From assembly GCF_014195655.1 (NCBI RefSeq), contig NZ_JACICD010000002.1:124001-188000 (forward strand): a stretch of 64,000 bases of DNA. The letters are read 5' to 3'. The notes under the pieces were generated by a model. The model had not been told where the DNA came from and made no database searches. It saw nothing but the letters and a program-made list of their open reading frames with translations. Positions 10,517 to 19,116 of this stretch are shown here, piece after piece. How positions within the stretch are numbered: the stretch's first letter is position 1; every line of letters begins with the position of its first letter. The translations under genes and the position numbers were made by a program. The DNA comes from Ancylobacter tetraedralis (lineage in GTDB: Bacteria > Pseudomonadota > Alphaproteobacteria > Rhizobiales > Xanthobacteraceae).

Positions 10517-11690
10517 TCCCCGCCAGCGGCAGACCCCGCCGCCGGCCGATCCCGGCTTCGGCGTCTATGTGCATTGGCCTTTCTGCAAGGCCAAGTGCCC
10601 TTATTGCGACTTCAACTCGCATGTCCGCCATTCCCCGCCCGATCAGGCACGCTTCCTCGCGGCGTTCCGCACGGAAATCGCCCATACGCGCGCGCGCATC
10701 GGCCAGCGGCGGACGCAGAGCGTGTTCTTCGGCGGCGGCACGCCCTCGCTGATGGAGCCCGGTACGGTCGGTGCCATTCTGGAGGCGATCGATGCCGCCT
10801 GGCCGCTCGATGCCCGCGCCGAGGTGACGCTGGAGGCCAACCCCACCAGTGTCGAGGCCGGGCGCTTTCGCGGCTATCGCGCCGCCGGCGTCAACCGCGT
10901 CTCGCTGGGCGTGCAGGCGCTCGACGATGCCGCGCTCAAGGCGCTCGGCCGCATGCACAGCGCCGAGGAGGCGCTGGCCGCTGTGGCGGTGGCGCGCGCG
11001 GCCTTCGAGCGGGTGTCGTTCGATCTCATCTATGCCCGCCCCGGCCAGACGCCGGAAGCGTGGGGCGCGGAACTCAACCGCGCCATCGGCGAGGGCTGCG
11101 AGCATCTCTCGCTCTACCAGCTCACCATCGAGGAGGGCACGCCCTTCGCCGCGCTCCATGCCGCCGGCAAGCTGATCGTGCCCGATGGCGAGCGGGCCCG
11201 CGCGCTGTGGGACGTGACGCAGGAGACCACGCAAAAGGCCGGCCTGCCGGCCTACGAGATTTCCAACCACGCCCGCCCGGGCGCGGAGAGCCGGCACAAC
11301 CAGCTGTACTGGCGCTATGGCGAATATGCCGGGCTCGGCCCCGGCGCGCATGGCCGGCTGGTGGTCGACGAGGACCGCTTCGCCACCTCCACCGAGCGCG
11401 GGCCGGAGGCCTGGCTGGCGCGGGTGGAGCGCGAGGGCCACGGCGTCATCGCGGATGAGAGGCTGGCGCGCTCCGAGCAGGCGGACGAATTCCTGCTGAT
11501 GGGGCTGCGGCTGGCGGAGGGTATCGACCGCGACCGCTTCGCGCGGCTGTCCGGCCGCGATTTCGACCCCGCCCGTCTCATCGCCCTTCTCGAGGAAGGC
11601 ATGATCGAGGAAATGCCCGGCCGGCGCCTGCGTGTCACCCCGCGCGGATTCCCCGTGCTCGACGCCATCGTGGCGGATCTGGCGGCGTAG
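10476..11690 (+). CDS. hemW: heme chaperone HemW (radical SAM, coproporphyrinogen oxidase-like)
   Basis: Radical SAM protein of the HemN-like branch that acts as a heme chaperone rather than a coproporphyrinogen oxidase. From the ATG at 10476 (404 residues, 41-bp overlap with rdgB) the cluster motif is C37-x3-C41-x2-C44 ([14 protein letters not shown]). SAM-binding FFGGGTPS and EANPTSVE follow, then [16 protein letters not shown] and the C-terminal [20 protein letters not shown]. It lacks the extra N-terminal Cys context of true HemN. A TTG at 10509 is a weaker alternative start. Confidence 0.93.
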   Translation: MTGTLPRLKTALADPRQRQTPPPADPGFGVYVHWPFCKAKCPYCDFNSHVRHSPPDQARFLAAFRTEIAHTRARIGQRRTQSVFFGGGTPSLMEPGTVGAILEAIDAAWPLDARAEVTLEANPTSVEAGRFRGYRAAGVNRVSLGVQALDDAALKALGRMHSAEEALAAVAVARAAFERVSFDLIYARPGQTPEAWGAELNRAIGEGCEHLSLYQLTIEEGTPFAALHAAGKLIVPDGERARALWDVTQETTQKAGLPAYEISNHARPGAESRHNQLYWRYGEYAGLGPGAHGRLVVDEDRFATSTERGPEAWLARVEREGHGVIADERLARSEQADEFLLMGLRLAEGIDRDRFARLSGRDFDPARLIALLEEGMIEEMPGRRLRVTPRGFPVLDAIVADLAA

Positions 11691-11741
11691 CGGCCGAGCC
11701 CGCTATTGGGTTCGGCCTGTGCGCGTCACACCACCCGGCGT

Positions 11742-12971
11742 TTACGTCGCCTGCGCGAAGCTGCGCGGGGCGGGGCTGACGATCTGCGCCGCGCCATTGC
11801 CGATCTGCATCACCGCGAGGCCGCGCTGGTTGGTGCCGTCGGCGCGGAAGCGGAAAATGCCGTCAATGCCGGTGAAGCCGGACGGATTCTGGATCGCCGC
11901 ATCGCTGATGCCGCTCTCGCCATGGGCGGCCACCAGCGCCGCCATCAGCGTCACCGCATCATAGGAGAGCGTGGCGGTGCGCACCGGCTCGCGGCTGTAG
12001 CGGGCGCGGTAGCGCTCGGCGAAGGCGCGGAAGCCCGCCGGGTCCGGCGCGGCGAACAGGCCGCCCGCCACCGAGGGGGCGGCGAACAGCCGGCGGTCGT
12101 CCCACAGGCCGGTGCCGATCAGCTGCTTGCCCGCGAGCTGGACGCCGGCCGCCTGCAAGGCCTGCAGCGCCTGCGGCACGGCATCGGCGGCGTCCGGCAG
12201 GAACAACGCATCGGCCTGCGTGGCGGAGGGAGCGAGGCGCCGCGCGGCCTCCGCGAACTGGGCCGCCCCGCCGGTGCCGTAGCGCTCCAGCCCGAGGATG
12301 CGCCCGCCGGTCGCCGGCACGGTCTCACGGAAGGCGGCCTCGACCACCGAGCCATAGGCATTGTCCGGCACGAGGCCGACAAAGCCGCGCCGGCCGATCG
12401 AGGCGGCGTAGCGCACGGCGCGCTCGACATCGGTCTGCGGCAGGAAGCTGAGCAGATAGACGCCCTGCGTCGCCACATTGGTATCGGTGGAGAAGCCGAC
12501 CACCGGCACGCCGCGCGGGCGGGCCACCAGCCCGGCGGCGGCGACCGTGTGGGCGAAGACCGGGCCGATGATGGCGCGGGCGCCTTCGTCCATCGCCTGC
12601 TGCGCGGCGGCCTGCGCGCCCGGCCCGCTGCCGCCGTCATCCCTGACGAGGATCTGGATATTGGCGCCGGTGAACTCGGCCATCGCCATCTCGGCGGCAT
12701 TGCGCAGGGATTGCGCGGCCAGCGCGGCATTTCCGCTGGCACCGAGCGGCAGGATCAGCGCGACGCGCACCGCGCCGCCGCCGATCACATTGGCCGGCTG
12801 CTGCGGCGCCACCGGCTCGGCGGGCGGAAGCTGTGCCTGCGGCGGCGCGGCCTCGCGCGTCGAGCCGCAGGCGGCCAGGGTGGCACTCCCGGCCATGAGG
12901 AGGAAGGCGCGACGGCTGGTCTGCAAGGCGACGCGGCGCCGGCGGCGGGCGGAAATGAAGCTGTCGTCCAT
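11742..12971 (-). CDS. LpoA-like penicillin-binding protein activator lipoprotein
   Basis: 409-residue outer-membrane or periplasmic lipoprotein with a periplasmic-binding-protein (Peripla_BP_6) fold. The N-terminus has a twin-arginine-like SRRAFLLMAGSATLAACGS with lipobox LAAC, lipidation Cys35, then a Pro/Gln-rich linker to about 62. The binding domain begins VRVALILPLGASGNAA and contains AIIGPVFAHTV, GVPVVGFSTD and YDAVTLMAAL. Family identity rests on fold and synteny: rsmI is divergent next door and yraN follows, the same neighbourhood as E. coli lpoA. Activity toward a penicillin-binding protein is inferred. An amino-acid ABC binding protein is the alternative, but no ABC genes are nearby. 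Confidence 0.8.
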   Translation of the reverse strand: MDDSFISARRRRRVALQTSRRAFLLMAGSATLAACGSTREAAPPQAQLPPAEPVAPQQPANVIGGGAVRVALILPLGASGNAALAAQSLRNAAEMAMAEFTGANIQILVRDDGGSGPGAQAAAQQAMDEGARAIIGPVFAHTVAAAGLVARPRGVPVVGFSTDTNVATQGVYLLSFLPQTDVERAVRYAASIGRRGFVGLVPDNAYGSVVEAAFRETVPATGGRILGLERYGTGGAAQFAEAARRLAPSATQADALFLPDAADAVPQALQALQAAGVQLAGKQLIGTGLWDDRRLFAAPSVAGGLFAAPDPAGFRAFAERYRARYSREPVRTATLSYDAVTLMAALVAAHGESGISDAAIQNPSGFTGIDGIFRFRADGTNQRGLAVMQIGNGAAQIVSPAPRSFAQAT

Positions 12972-13029
12972 GCGTGCCGGGCTCGGGGCCTGAATTTCCG
13001 CCGCTCGTGGCGCGCGTTAACCTATCTTT

Positions 13030-13049
13030 AGGACGCGTCGACGCGTCCT
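13030..13049. promoter_or_regulatory. perfect 20-bp palindrome between lpoA-like gene and rsmI
   Basis: AGGACGCGTC followed directly by its exact reverse complement GACGCGTCCT. It lies 59 bp upstream of the lpoA-like start and 112 bp upstream of rsmI, in the only divergent promoter region of this cluster. A dimeric regulator's operator is the simplest reading, but no candidate regulator gene adjoins it. Confidence 0.45.
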
Positions 13050-13161
13050 GTCACGCCGCTCCCTCCGGCGCGGGGCGACATATCCACGGAACGGCCCGTG
13101 CCGTGAGCGATTTCGCGCGCTCACGCAGCCGGTTTCGCGGCCGATCTGCTATGAGGAAGGC

Positions 13162-14079
13162 ATGAGCCATACGCCTTCAGACGCACCGCGTCCCCGCCAG
13201 TTCACCCTCGCCGGTTCGGTCGTGCCGGCGGCGCGCCCCGAGCCGGGCCTTCACATTGTCGCGACACCGATCGGCAATCTGGGCGATGTGACGCTGCGGG
13301 CGCTGCAGACGCTGGCCGGCGCCGACATGATCGCCTGCGAGGACACCCGGGTGACGCGGCGCCTGCTGGATCGTTACGGGATCGAAACGCCGCTGGTGGC
13401 CTATCACGACCACAATGCCGAGCACATGCGGCCGCGACTGATCGGCCGGCTGCTGGAGGGCGGCGTGGTGGCGCTGGTGTCGGATGCCGGCACGCCGCTG
13501 GTCTCCGATCCCGGCTACAAGCTGGTGGAGGCGGCGATTGCCGGGGGCTACCGCGTCATTCCGGTGCCCGGCGCCTCGGCGAGCCTCGCGGCGCTGGTCG
13601 CGGCCGGGCTGCCCACGGACCGCTTCTTCTTCGAGGGTTTTCTGCCGCCCAAGAGCGGCGCGCGGCGCACCCGCATCACTGAGTTGAAGGGCCTGCCGGC
13701 GACCTTGGTGCTGTATGAGAGCGGCCCGCGCCTGCCGGAGAGCCTCGCCGATCTCGCCGCCGGCCTCGGCCCGCGCCCGGCGGCGGTGTGCCGTGAACTG
13801 ACCAAGGCCTTCGAGGAGGTGCGGCGCGGTCCGCTCGATGCGCTGGCCGCCCATTATGCCGAGGCCGGCTCTCCCAAGGGCGAGATCGTGCTGGTGGTCG
13901 GCCCGCCGCTTGCCGAGGAAGCGCGCGCGGAGGACCTTGACGCCGCGCTGCGCCGGGCGCTCGCCTCGCTCTCGGTGAAGGACGCGGCGGCGGCGGTGGC
14001 GACCGCGACGGGCCTGCCCAAGCGCGCGGTCTATGCCCGCGCCCTGGCGCTGCAGGACGGGGGCGACGACACGCCATGA
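13162..14079 (+). CDS. rsmI: 16S rRNA (cytidine(1402)-2'-O)-methyltransferase
   Basis: Methylates the ribose of C1402 in the 30S decoding centre using S-adenosylmethionine. The 305-residue protein has the tetrapyrrole-methylase fold motifs: LHIVATPIGNLGDVTLRAL (about 30-48), ACEDTRVTRRLL, LVSDAGTPLVSDPGY, VIPVPGASA and FFEGFLPPKSGARR. The start is preceded by GAGGAAGG. It is followed by yraN after 37 bp and then gshB, a conserved run. Confidence 0.96.
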   Translation: MSHTPSDAPRPRQFTLAGSVVPAARPEPGLHIVATPIGNLGDVTLRALQTLAGADMIACEDTRVTRRLLDRYGIETPLVAYHDHNAEHMRPRLIGRLLEGGVVALVSDAGTPLVSDPGYKLVEAAIAGGYRVIPVPGASASLAALVAAGLPTDRFFFEGFLPPKSGARRTRITELKGLPATLVLYESGPRLPESLADLAAGLGPRPAAVCRELTKAFEEVRRGPLDALAAHYAEAGSPKGEIVLVVGPPLAEEARAEDLDAALRRALASLSVKDAAAAVATATGLPKRAVYARALALQDGGDDTP

Positions 14080-14116
14080 TTCTCGCGCCCGCGCGACACT
14101 GGCCGGAAGGCGTGCC

Positions 14117-14479
14117 ATGACCGAGGCGAAGCGCGCCGCTTTCTCCCGCGGTGTCGATGCCGAGGCGGTGGCGGCCGCGCTGCTGGAGCGACAGGGCTTC
14201 GTCATTCTGGCGCGGCGCGTGCGCACCCCGCGCGGCGAGATCGACCTGGTGGCGCGGCGCGACGATCTGGTCGTCTTCGTGGAGGTGAAGGCCCGCGCCT
14301 CGCTGGCGCGCGCCGCCGAATCGCTGTTGCCACGCCAGCGCCGGCGCATTGCCGGGGCGGCGGAAGTCTACCTCGCCGGCCAGCCGGACCTCGCCGGGCT
14401 GGATCTGCGGCTCGACGTGGTGCTGGTGGCGCCCGGTGCAAAGCCCGTGCATCTGCCCGGCGCCTTCGAGGCCGAATAG
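14117..14479 (+). CDS. yraN: YraN family endonuclease-like protein (UPF0102)
   Basis: 120-residue protein with the UPF0102 signature RGVDAEAVAAALLERQGFVI, then RTPRGEIDLVARRDDLVVFVEVKAR. The E-I-D...V-F-V-E-V-K pattern is the catalytic core of the PD-(D/E)xK Holliday-junction resolvase fold. Its cellular role is not settled in any species. The ATG at 14117 is chosen because it begins just before the conserved region, although an open frame extends upstream into rsmI. Encoded between rsmI and gshB as in many Proteobacteria. Confidence 0.9.
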   Translation: MTEAKRAAFSRGVDAEAVAAALLERQGFVILARRVRTPRGEIDLVARRDDLVVFVEVKARASLARAAESLLPRQRRRIAGAAEVYLAGQPDLAGLDLRLDVVLVAPGAKPVHLPGAFEAE

Positions 14480-14701
14480 CGCCGGCCGGCGGAGGGCCAT
14501 TCACCGCCCCTGCCGGCGCGCTGGCCTGACGCATCTTCCCTCGCGCACCCTGCCTGAAAACGCGCTCGCGCGGGTGCCGCGCCACCATGGCGTCCGGGGC
14601 GCGGAGGGATTACATCAGGAGCCGACATGCCGGTTTTCCCGCCGGCCCCCTCGTGCGTGCACTTACAGCCCGCGCATGCCTTCTGCCGAGACGGAATCGC
14701 C

Positions 14702-15646
14702 ATGACTCTCAACGTCGCCATCCAGACGGACCCGTTGGATCGCATCAACATTGCCGGGGATTCCGGTTTTGCGCTGATGCTGGAAGCGCAGGCGCGCGGC
14801 CACCGGCTCTCCTATTACACCACCGATCGCCTCGCCATGCGCGACGGCGAGGTCTTCGCCACCGTCGAGCCGGTCGAGGTGCGCGACATCAAGGGCGATC
14901 ACTACACGTTGGGCGCGCGCGAACGGGTGCGGCTCGACAGTTTCGACGTGATCCTGATGCGGCAGGATCCGCCCTTCGATCTCAACTACATCACCGCGAC
15001 CCATCTTCTGGAGCGCGTGCACCCGAAGACGCTGGTGGTGAACGACCCGGCCGAGGTGCGCAACGCGCCGGAGAAGATCTTCGTCACCGAATTCCCGGAC
15101 CTGATGCCGCCGACGCTGATCACCCGCGACCTCGAGGAGATCAAGGCGTTCCGTGAGGAGCACGGCGACATCGTGGTCAAGCCGCTCTATGGCCATGGCG
15201 GCGCGTCGGTGTTCCGCATCACCCGCGACGACCTCAATTTCGGCTCGCTCTACGATCTGTTCGCGAACGTCTTCCGCGAGCCCTGGGTGGTGCAGCGCTT
15301 CCTGCCGGCGGTGAGCGAGGGCGACAAGCGCATCATCCTGGTGGACGGCATGTTCGCCGGCGCGGTCAACCGGGTGCCGAGCGCGGGCGATCTGCGCTCC
15401 AACATGGTGCGCGGCGGCGCGGCGAAGGAAACCGACCTCACCCCGCGCGAGCGCGAGATCTGCGAGCGGCTCGGCCCCTCGCTGCGCGCCAAGGGCCTGC
15501 TGCTGACCGGTATCGACGTGATCGGCGGCTTTCTCACCGAGATCAACGTCACCGCCCCCACCGGCATCCGCGCCGTGCGTCGGCTCGGCGGGCCGGACAT
15601 CGCCGCCCGCGTGTGGGACGTGATCGAAGCCAAGCGCCGCTTCTGA
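14702..15646 (+). CDS. gshB: glutathione synthase
   Basis: ATP-grasp ligase joining gamma-glutamylcysteine and glycine. The ATG at 14702 gives the typical [20 protein letters not shown] and 314 residues. ATP-grasp features are seen in [27 protein letters not shown] and [21 protein letters not shown]. The product fits the glutathione-using neighbours in this window (two GSTs, a Kef-type antiporter). A 14-bp-stem hairpin lies right after the stop codon. Confidence 0.97.
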   Translation: MTLNVAIQTDPLDRINIAGDSGFALMLEAQARGHRLSYYTTDRLAMRDGEVFATVEPVEVRDIKGDHYTLGARERVRLDSFDVILMRQDPPFDLNYITATHLLERVHPKTLVVNDPAEVRNAPEKIFVTEFPDLMPPTLITRDLEEIKAFREEHGDIVVKPLYGHGGASVFRITRDDLNFGSLYDLFANVFREPWVVQRFLPAVSEGDKRIILVDGMFAGAVNRVPSAGDLRSNMVRGGAAKETDLTPREREICERLGPSLRAKGLLLTGIDVIGGFLTEINVTAPTGIRAVRRLGGPDIAARVWDVIEAKRRF

Positions 15647-15661
15647 GCGGACATGCCGCCT

Positions 15662-15693
15662 CGCGCATCATTCCGTATCCGGAATGATGCGCG
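15662..15693. terminator. 14-bp-stem hairpin after gshB
   Basis: Perfect inverted repeat: 15662-15675 pairs with 15680-15693 around the 4-nt loop TATC. It starts 15 bases after the gshB stop codon. There is no T-run on the plus strand, so it is either a Rho-type end or RNA-stabilising hairpin for gshB, or a protein-binding site. Confidence 0.5.
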
Positions 15694-15704
15694 GCTGGCG
15701 TCAA

Positions 15705-15742
15705 GAAAAAACCCGCCCGGCGCCTGGGCGCCGAACGGGCTC
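15705..15742 (-). terminator. Rho-independent terminator for DUF1150 gene
   Basis: Read on the minus strand, a GC-rich hairpin (CGGCGCC-cag-GCGCCG core extended by CCCG/CGGG arms) is followed directly by six T residues. It lies about 45 bp beyond the stop codon of the minus-strand DUF1150 gene. Confidence 0.75.
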
Positions 15743-15784
15743 TATCCAATCAGCGGCGGTGGCGGAGGGTGCCGCCGCGCGCGC

Positions 15785-16069
15785 TCAGTGAAGGCTCACG
15801 GTCATCAATTCGTTCTGCGCGGCGCTGGCGATGGCGGCCTCGCGGCTGTCGGTCAGCATCATCGGCGTGCCGTCGGCCGCGTGCAGCGTGTAGAGCTGCA
15901 GCCCGGGCGCCAGCCGCGCCTGCGGAAAGAGGGACGAGGCCTCCTCCGAGGTGATCGGCTTCACATAGGCGATCTGGCCGCCGCCGAGATTGGCGAAGGC
16001 TTCCGGCGAGAGGCCGCCGGCCAGGGCTTCGCTGGCCGAAGCCGCATTGAGCTGGAAATCATTGGTCAT
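15785..16069 (-). CDS. DUF1150 family protein
   Basis: 94-residue protein of the alphaproteobacterial DUF1150 family. It contains LGGGQIAYVKPI and a C-terminal segment (LYTLHAADGTPMMLTDSREAAIASAAQNEL) typical of these proteins. Function is unknown. It sits 45 bp downstream of hsp20 on the same strand, the standard arrangement, so it is probably heat-induced with it. A Rho-independent terminator ends this unit. Confidence 0.88.
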   Translation of the reverse strand: MTNDFQLNAASASEALAGGLSPEAFANLGGGQIAYVKPITSEEASSLFPQARLAPGLQLYTLHAADGTPMMLTDSREAAIASAAQNELMTVSLH

Positions 16070-16114
16070 GGTCCGACTCCTGTTCGAGCTGTCGAGACCG
16101 GCTTGGGAAAGCCC

Positions 16115-16537
16115 TCACTCGTCCGTCGCAATGGAGATACGCCGGACGACACGTTCAGGTTCCGGGCGGACGAGGTCAACCGATAAAAGTCCGTTCTTCA
16201 TCTCGGCACCCAGAACCCGCATGCCATCGGCCAGCACGAAGGTGCGCTGGAACTGACGGGCGGCGATGCCTCGGTGAAGATAGACCCGCTCGGGCTCGTC
16301 GGCCTGGCGGCCGCGAATGACGAGCTCCTTCTCCTCCAGAGTCACCTCCAGCTGGTCGCGGGTGAACCCGGCGACCGCCAGCGTGATCCGGAGCCGCTCC
16401 GGCAGGCCCGGCTGTGCCACCCGCTCCACATTATAGGGCGGATAGCCGTCCGAGCCCTTGATGACGCGATCGAGCGCCCGCTCGACCTCATCAAAGCCGA
16501 GCAGGAAGGGGCTCGACAGCGAGGGAATACGCGACAT
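16115..16537 (-). CDS. small heat shock protein, Hsp20/alpha-crystallin family
   Basis: 140-residue ATP-independent holdase. The alpha-crystallin domain covers about residues 35-130, from YNVERVAQPGLPERLRITLAVAGF to AEMKNGLLSVDLVRPEPE, with the conserved NGLL near-consensus of the A-x-x-x-n-G-v-L motif. The N-terminal arm MSRIPSLSSPFLLGFDEVERALDR is the usual form of rhizobial class A Hsp20 (HspD/IbpA-like). The upstream region has a RpoH-type promoter and a leader hairpin that could act as a thermosensor. Confidence 0.95.
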   Translation of the reverse strand: MSRIPSLSSPFLLGFDEVERALDRVIKGSDGYPPYNVERVAQPGLPERLRITLAVAGFTRDQLEVTLEEKELVIRGRQADEPERVYLHRGIAARQFQRTFVLADGMRVLGAEMKNGLLSVDLVRPEPERVVRRISIATDE

Positions 16538-16542
16538 GCTCC

Positions 16543-16568
16543 CAAAGTCCTTGTCTGAAGCGACTTTG
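16543..16568 (-). promoter_or_regulatory. candidate RNA thermometer hairpin in hsp20 leader
   Basis: In the minus-strand transcript CAAAGTC (16568-16562) pairs perfectly with GACTTTG (16549-16543), leaving a 12-nt loop. The 3' arm overlaps the best Shine-Dalgarno, AAGGA, ten nt before the ATG. A 7-bp AU-containing stem next to the ribosome site is what a ROSE-like element needs, but the ROSE sequence signature itself is not evident. Confidence 0.4.
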
Positions 16569-16605
16569 TGTTGTGGGACCCCGCAAGGGCATCCCGTTGC
16601 GACAG

Positions 16606-16634
16606 ATATGGGCGGGCCAGCCAAGGTGCGCAAG
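16606..16634 (-). promoter_or_regulatory. RpoH (sigma-32 type) promoter for hsp20
   Basis: Minus strand: -35 CTTGCG (16634-16629), 15-nt spacer, -10 GCCCATAT (16613-16606). The -10 agrees with CCCCATNT at seven of eight positions. Spacing equals that of the grpE promoter. Predicted 5' leader of about 60 nt holds the hairpin at 16543-16568. Confidence 0.6.
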
Positions 16635-16989
16635 CCCGGCAAGAGGGCGGGCTGGCGAAAATGCCGCGCGCGATGGATTCGTGCCGGCGCGGGCCGCGCA
16701 TCGGCACCCAGGCCCCCGCCTGGCGGCCCATCGAGCATCCCGTCGTCGCTCCGCTGCCGCCGATATTTGGCGTCGAGGCGCCACGCCCGTCCAGCGCGAG
16801 GATGCAAGGAGCCTTGAGATGGGTACGGGTTCCGCGTCGTCGGCCGCGTCGCCGATCGCGACGTGCCGAGCCGGCACGAGACCGTGCGCAAATCCAGGAA
16901 GACGGCGGCCCTCGGTGTACCGCACGCGCGGGTGTGAACCCGGATACGCGATGGCCGGCTCTCGCGGCGAAGCGTCTGGACGCCGCGCC
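16635..16989. other. intergenic region upstream of the hsp20 promoter
   Basis: About 355 bp between the hsp20 promoter and the end of the acyltransferase gene. Open frames here are short, arginine/proline-rich and lack ribosome sites. I see no repeat, RNA gene or credible coding sequence. Confidence 0.5.
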
Positions 16990-18045
16990 TCAGGCGGCGT
17001 GGCGCTCGGCGTTGACGCCGAAATGGTCGAGATAGCGCGGGTTGATGCGCTCGATGGGCAGCACGATCAGCACGTCCGTGGTGCCGAACTGGTGATCGAC
17101 CACCGCCGTGCGGCCGATCATGGCGCCGAGCCGCAGATAGCCCTTGATGAGCGGGGGCAGTTCGTTCAGTGCCGCCCTGGCGTCCAGCCCCTCGCGCGGC
17201 AGCCGGTCCATCGTGGCGGCGTGGCGCGGCAGCGCATCCGCCAGCCACCCGGCCTCGGTGGGGGCGAAATGGTGCAGGAAGGCGAGCGGCCGGGCCAGTG
17301 CCCGCGGATCGGTGCCCTCCAGGCTGGCGCAGCCGAACATCACATCGATGCCGTGGCGGCGCACATAGGCCCAGATGCCGTGCCACAGCAGTTCGACCGT
17401 GCGCTTGGTGCGATAGGGCGCGAGCACGCAGGAGCGGCCGAGTTCCAGGAAGCGGCGGTGCGGATGGCGGGCGAGCAGCGGGGCGATGTCGAACTCGCCG
17501 GCGGTGTAGAACCCGCCATGGCGCGCGGCGATTTCCTGCCGCAGCAGCCGGTAGGTGCCGACAACTTTCGGCACCCGGCGCCCGCGCACCATGCGGCAAT
17601 TATCGTGGTCGAGCACCAGAAGATGATCGCAAAACGCATCGAACGCGTCGAAATCCCTCCGGGCGAGGCGCACCGTCGCCGCCGGGATGGCCGACATCTC
17701 CTCGTAGAACACCTCGTAGCGCAGCCGCTGGGCGCGCCGCACGTCGGCCGCAGTGGTGGCCAGCCGAACCTCCAGCGCGCCGATGCGCCCCAGGCTCGCC
17801 GGGCCCGGATTGGCGCGGCTCTCGCGATGGCGCAGGCCGGAATAGGAGCGCAGCGCCGGCATGAAACGGGAGGGCGCGAAAGCCGACGGCATGAAGGGCA
17901 GCGGGGCGCCCGCCGGCCGATAGCCGGGCGTGAGCGATTTCAGCAGCGCGGGGGAGAGAAAGGGGGGCTTGAACAGCGCCCGCAGCGCCGGGGAAGCGCC
18001 GGGTGGACCCGCCTCGACATTCGCGTCGCCAACCACATCGGTCAT
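16990..18045 (-). CDS. OlsB/hemolysin-type GNAT acyltransferase
   Basis: GNAT-family acyltransferase of the Acetyltransf_5 group that includes OlsB, the lyso-ornithine-lipid synthase. The ATG at 18045 is preferred over a GTG at 18072, because TATAAG just upstream may be a -10. Length is 351 residues. The catalytic region shows RRAQRLRYEVFYEEMSA, FDAFCDHLLVLD, VPKVVGTYRLL and FLELGRSCVLAPYR, then MFGCASLEGTDP. The C-terminal PLIKGYLRLGAMIG...FGTTDVLIVLPIE is shared with hemolysin-like acyltransferases. An olsA partner is not adjacent, so ornithine lipid synthesis is likely but not shown. Confidence 0.83.
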   Translation of the reverse strand: MTDVVGDANVEAGPPGASPALRALFKPPFLSPALLKSLTPGYRPAGAPLPFMPSAFAPSRFMPALRSYSGLRHRESRANPGPASLGRIGALEVRLATTAADVRRAQRLRYEVFYEEMSAIPAATVRLARRDFDAFDAFCDHLLVLDHDNCRMVRGRRVPKVVGTYRLLRQEIAARHGGFYTAGEFDIAPLLARHPHRRFLELGRSCVLAPYRTKRTVELLWHGIWAYVRRHGIDVMFGCASLEGTDPRALARPLAFLHHFAPTEAGWLADALPRHAATMDRLPREGLDARAALNELPPLIKGYLRLGAMIGRTAVVDHQFGTTDVLIVLPIERINPRYLDHFGVNAERHAA

Positions 18046-19116
18046 GGCAATGTCCCCAGCCTCGAATTGCACTTATAGCGCCATCTTATTGGAATCACAT
18101 CTGTAGGACGCGCATGTGACAGGTCGCGACGACGGTTTCTTTCGCGCTTGCCCGCCGGCTGGCTCGCGCGTCCCCGGGGCGTGCGCGCTGCGATCTCCAT
18201 GCCGTGTGCGCTGCATGAGCGGCTCGGGACCGTCGCCCGGCTGCGAACGGCACCCGCATCGGTGCCGCGCCGCGCAGCCGCTGCGGGGCACATCGGCGCC
18301 CGCCGCGCCGGATGGCCCGAACCTGCCCGCTCGCCCGGCCCGTCTTGCTCCGCGCGGTTCCCGTCGCGGCGGCAGGTGACGGCGGCAGGTTAAGGCGGCA
18401 GGTTAAGGCGGCAGGTTAAGGCGGCAGGTGATGGCGGCCCTGTGGCGCACCCAGGCTGGACGCACGGCTCCGCCCGCGCGGGGTGTCGACACCGCCGGGG
18501 CGGGACGCGCGCGCGCAAAGCGGTTCGCACCGATCCCCGGGATAGCGCAGCGCTCCCGCTCTGGATGCTGGCCGAACTTGCGCATCGCATGACCGCAAAC
18601 GCGCGCGATGGGGGCGCGCATCACGACCCGTATTCCGCGTCCGACTTCGGGTTGTGGGCGCGGGGGCCGGATAGGCAGCTGCGCGACCCTGACGGCTGGA
18701 AGCGTGCGGGCTCGACATCACATCGGGGCCGCGCAGCGGGGCCCGCCATATCCGCGCGTTGGCGCATCGGGGATGGTCATCCCGTCGACATCCAAGACGT
18801 GTTCCGCGGGCGGTGTCCGTCCGCGGGATGCGCAGAACCCGCCGATTTCCATCGGGTCCCGGTTCTTTGAGCGCGCATTCGGGGTCCGGGCTTTGCGCGG
18901 GCGAACACCCGCCGGGCGGCCACATTCCGGCCTTTGGAGCGCCAGCCTCCTTGGAACGCGCGTTGGAACGCGCGCGTGCGCATGCGTGGTACGGCTTCCA
19001 GGATCTGCCCATGCGGTCGCGGCGTGCGCATGCCGGGTGCCGGATGCCGGATGCGGCCCCCAAACCCGGCGCGGCCGACCCTCGCAGGTGTTCGACGGCG
19101 TCGCGCCCCGGCTTTC
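18046..19116. other. 1.07-kb region without a credible gene
   Basis: Between the acyltransferase start and the end of comM. All six frames hold only Arg/Pro/Ala/Gly-rich open frames without ribosome sites or recognisable motifs. Contents: a five-copy 13-bp tandem repeat at 18368-18432, a 12-bp tandem duplication (TTGGAACGCGCG) at 18951-18974, and many GC-rich short palindromes. It may be a decayed gene or a recombination-prone spacer. I cannot assign a function. Confidence 0.6.
18368..18432 (+). repeat. 13-bp tandem repeat, five copies
   Basis: Unit GGCGGCAGGTTAA. The three central copies are identical over 18381-18419; the flanking copies end in TGAC and TGAT instead of TTAA. The period is not fully compatible with protein coding because TTAA/TGA places stops in two frames. 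Confidence 0.9.

Noticed and set aside
11706-13031. 441-residue plus-strand frame over the LpoA-like gene
   Set aside because: The minus-strand gene has a lipobox and family resemblance; the plus-strand frame has neither.
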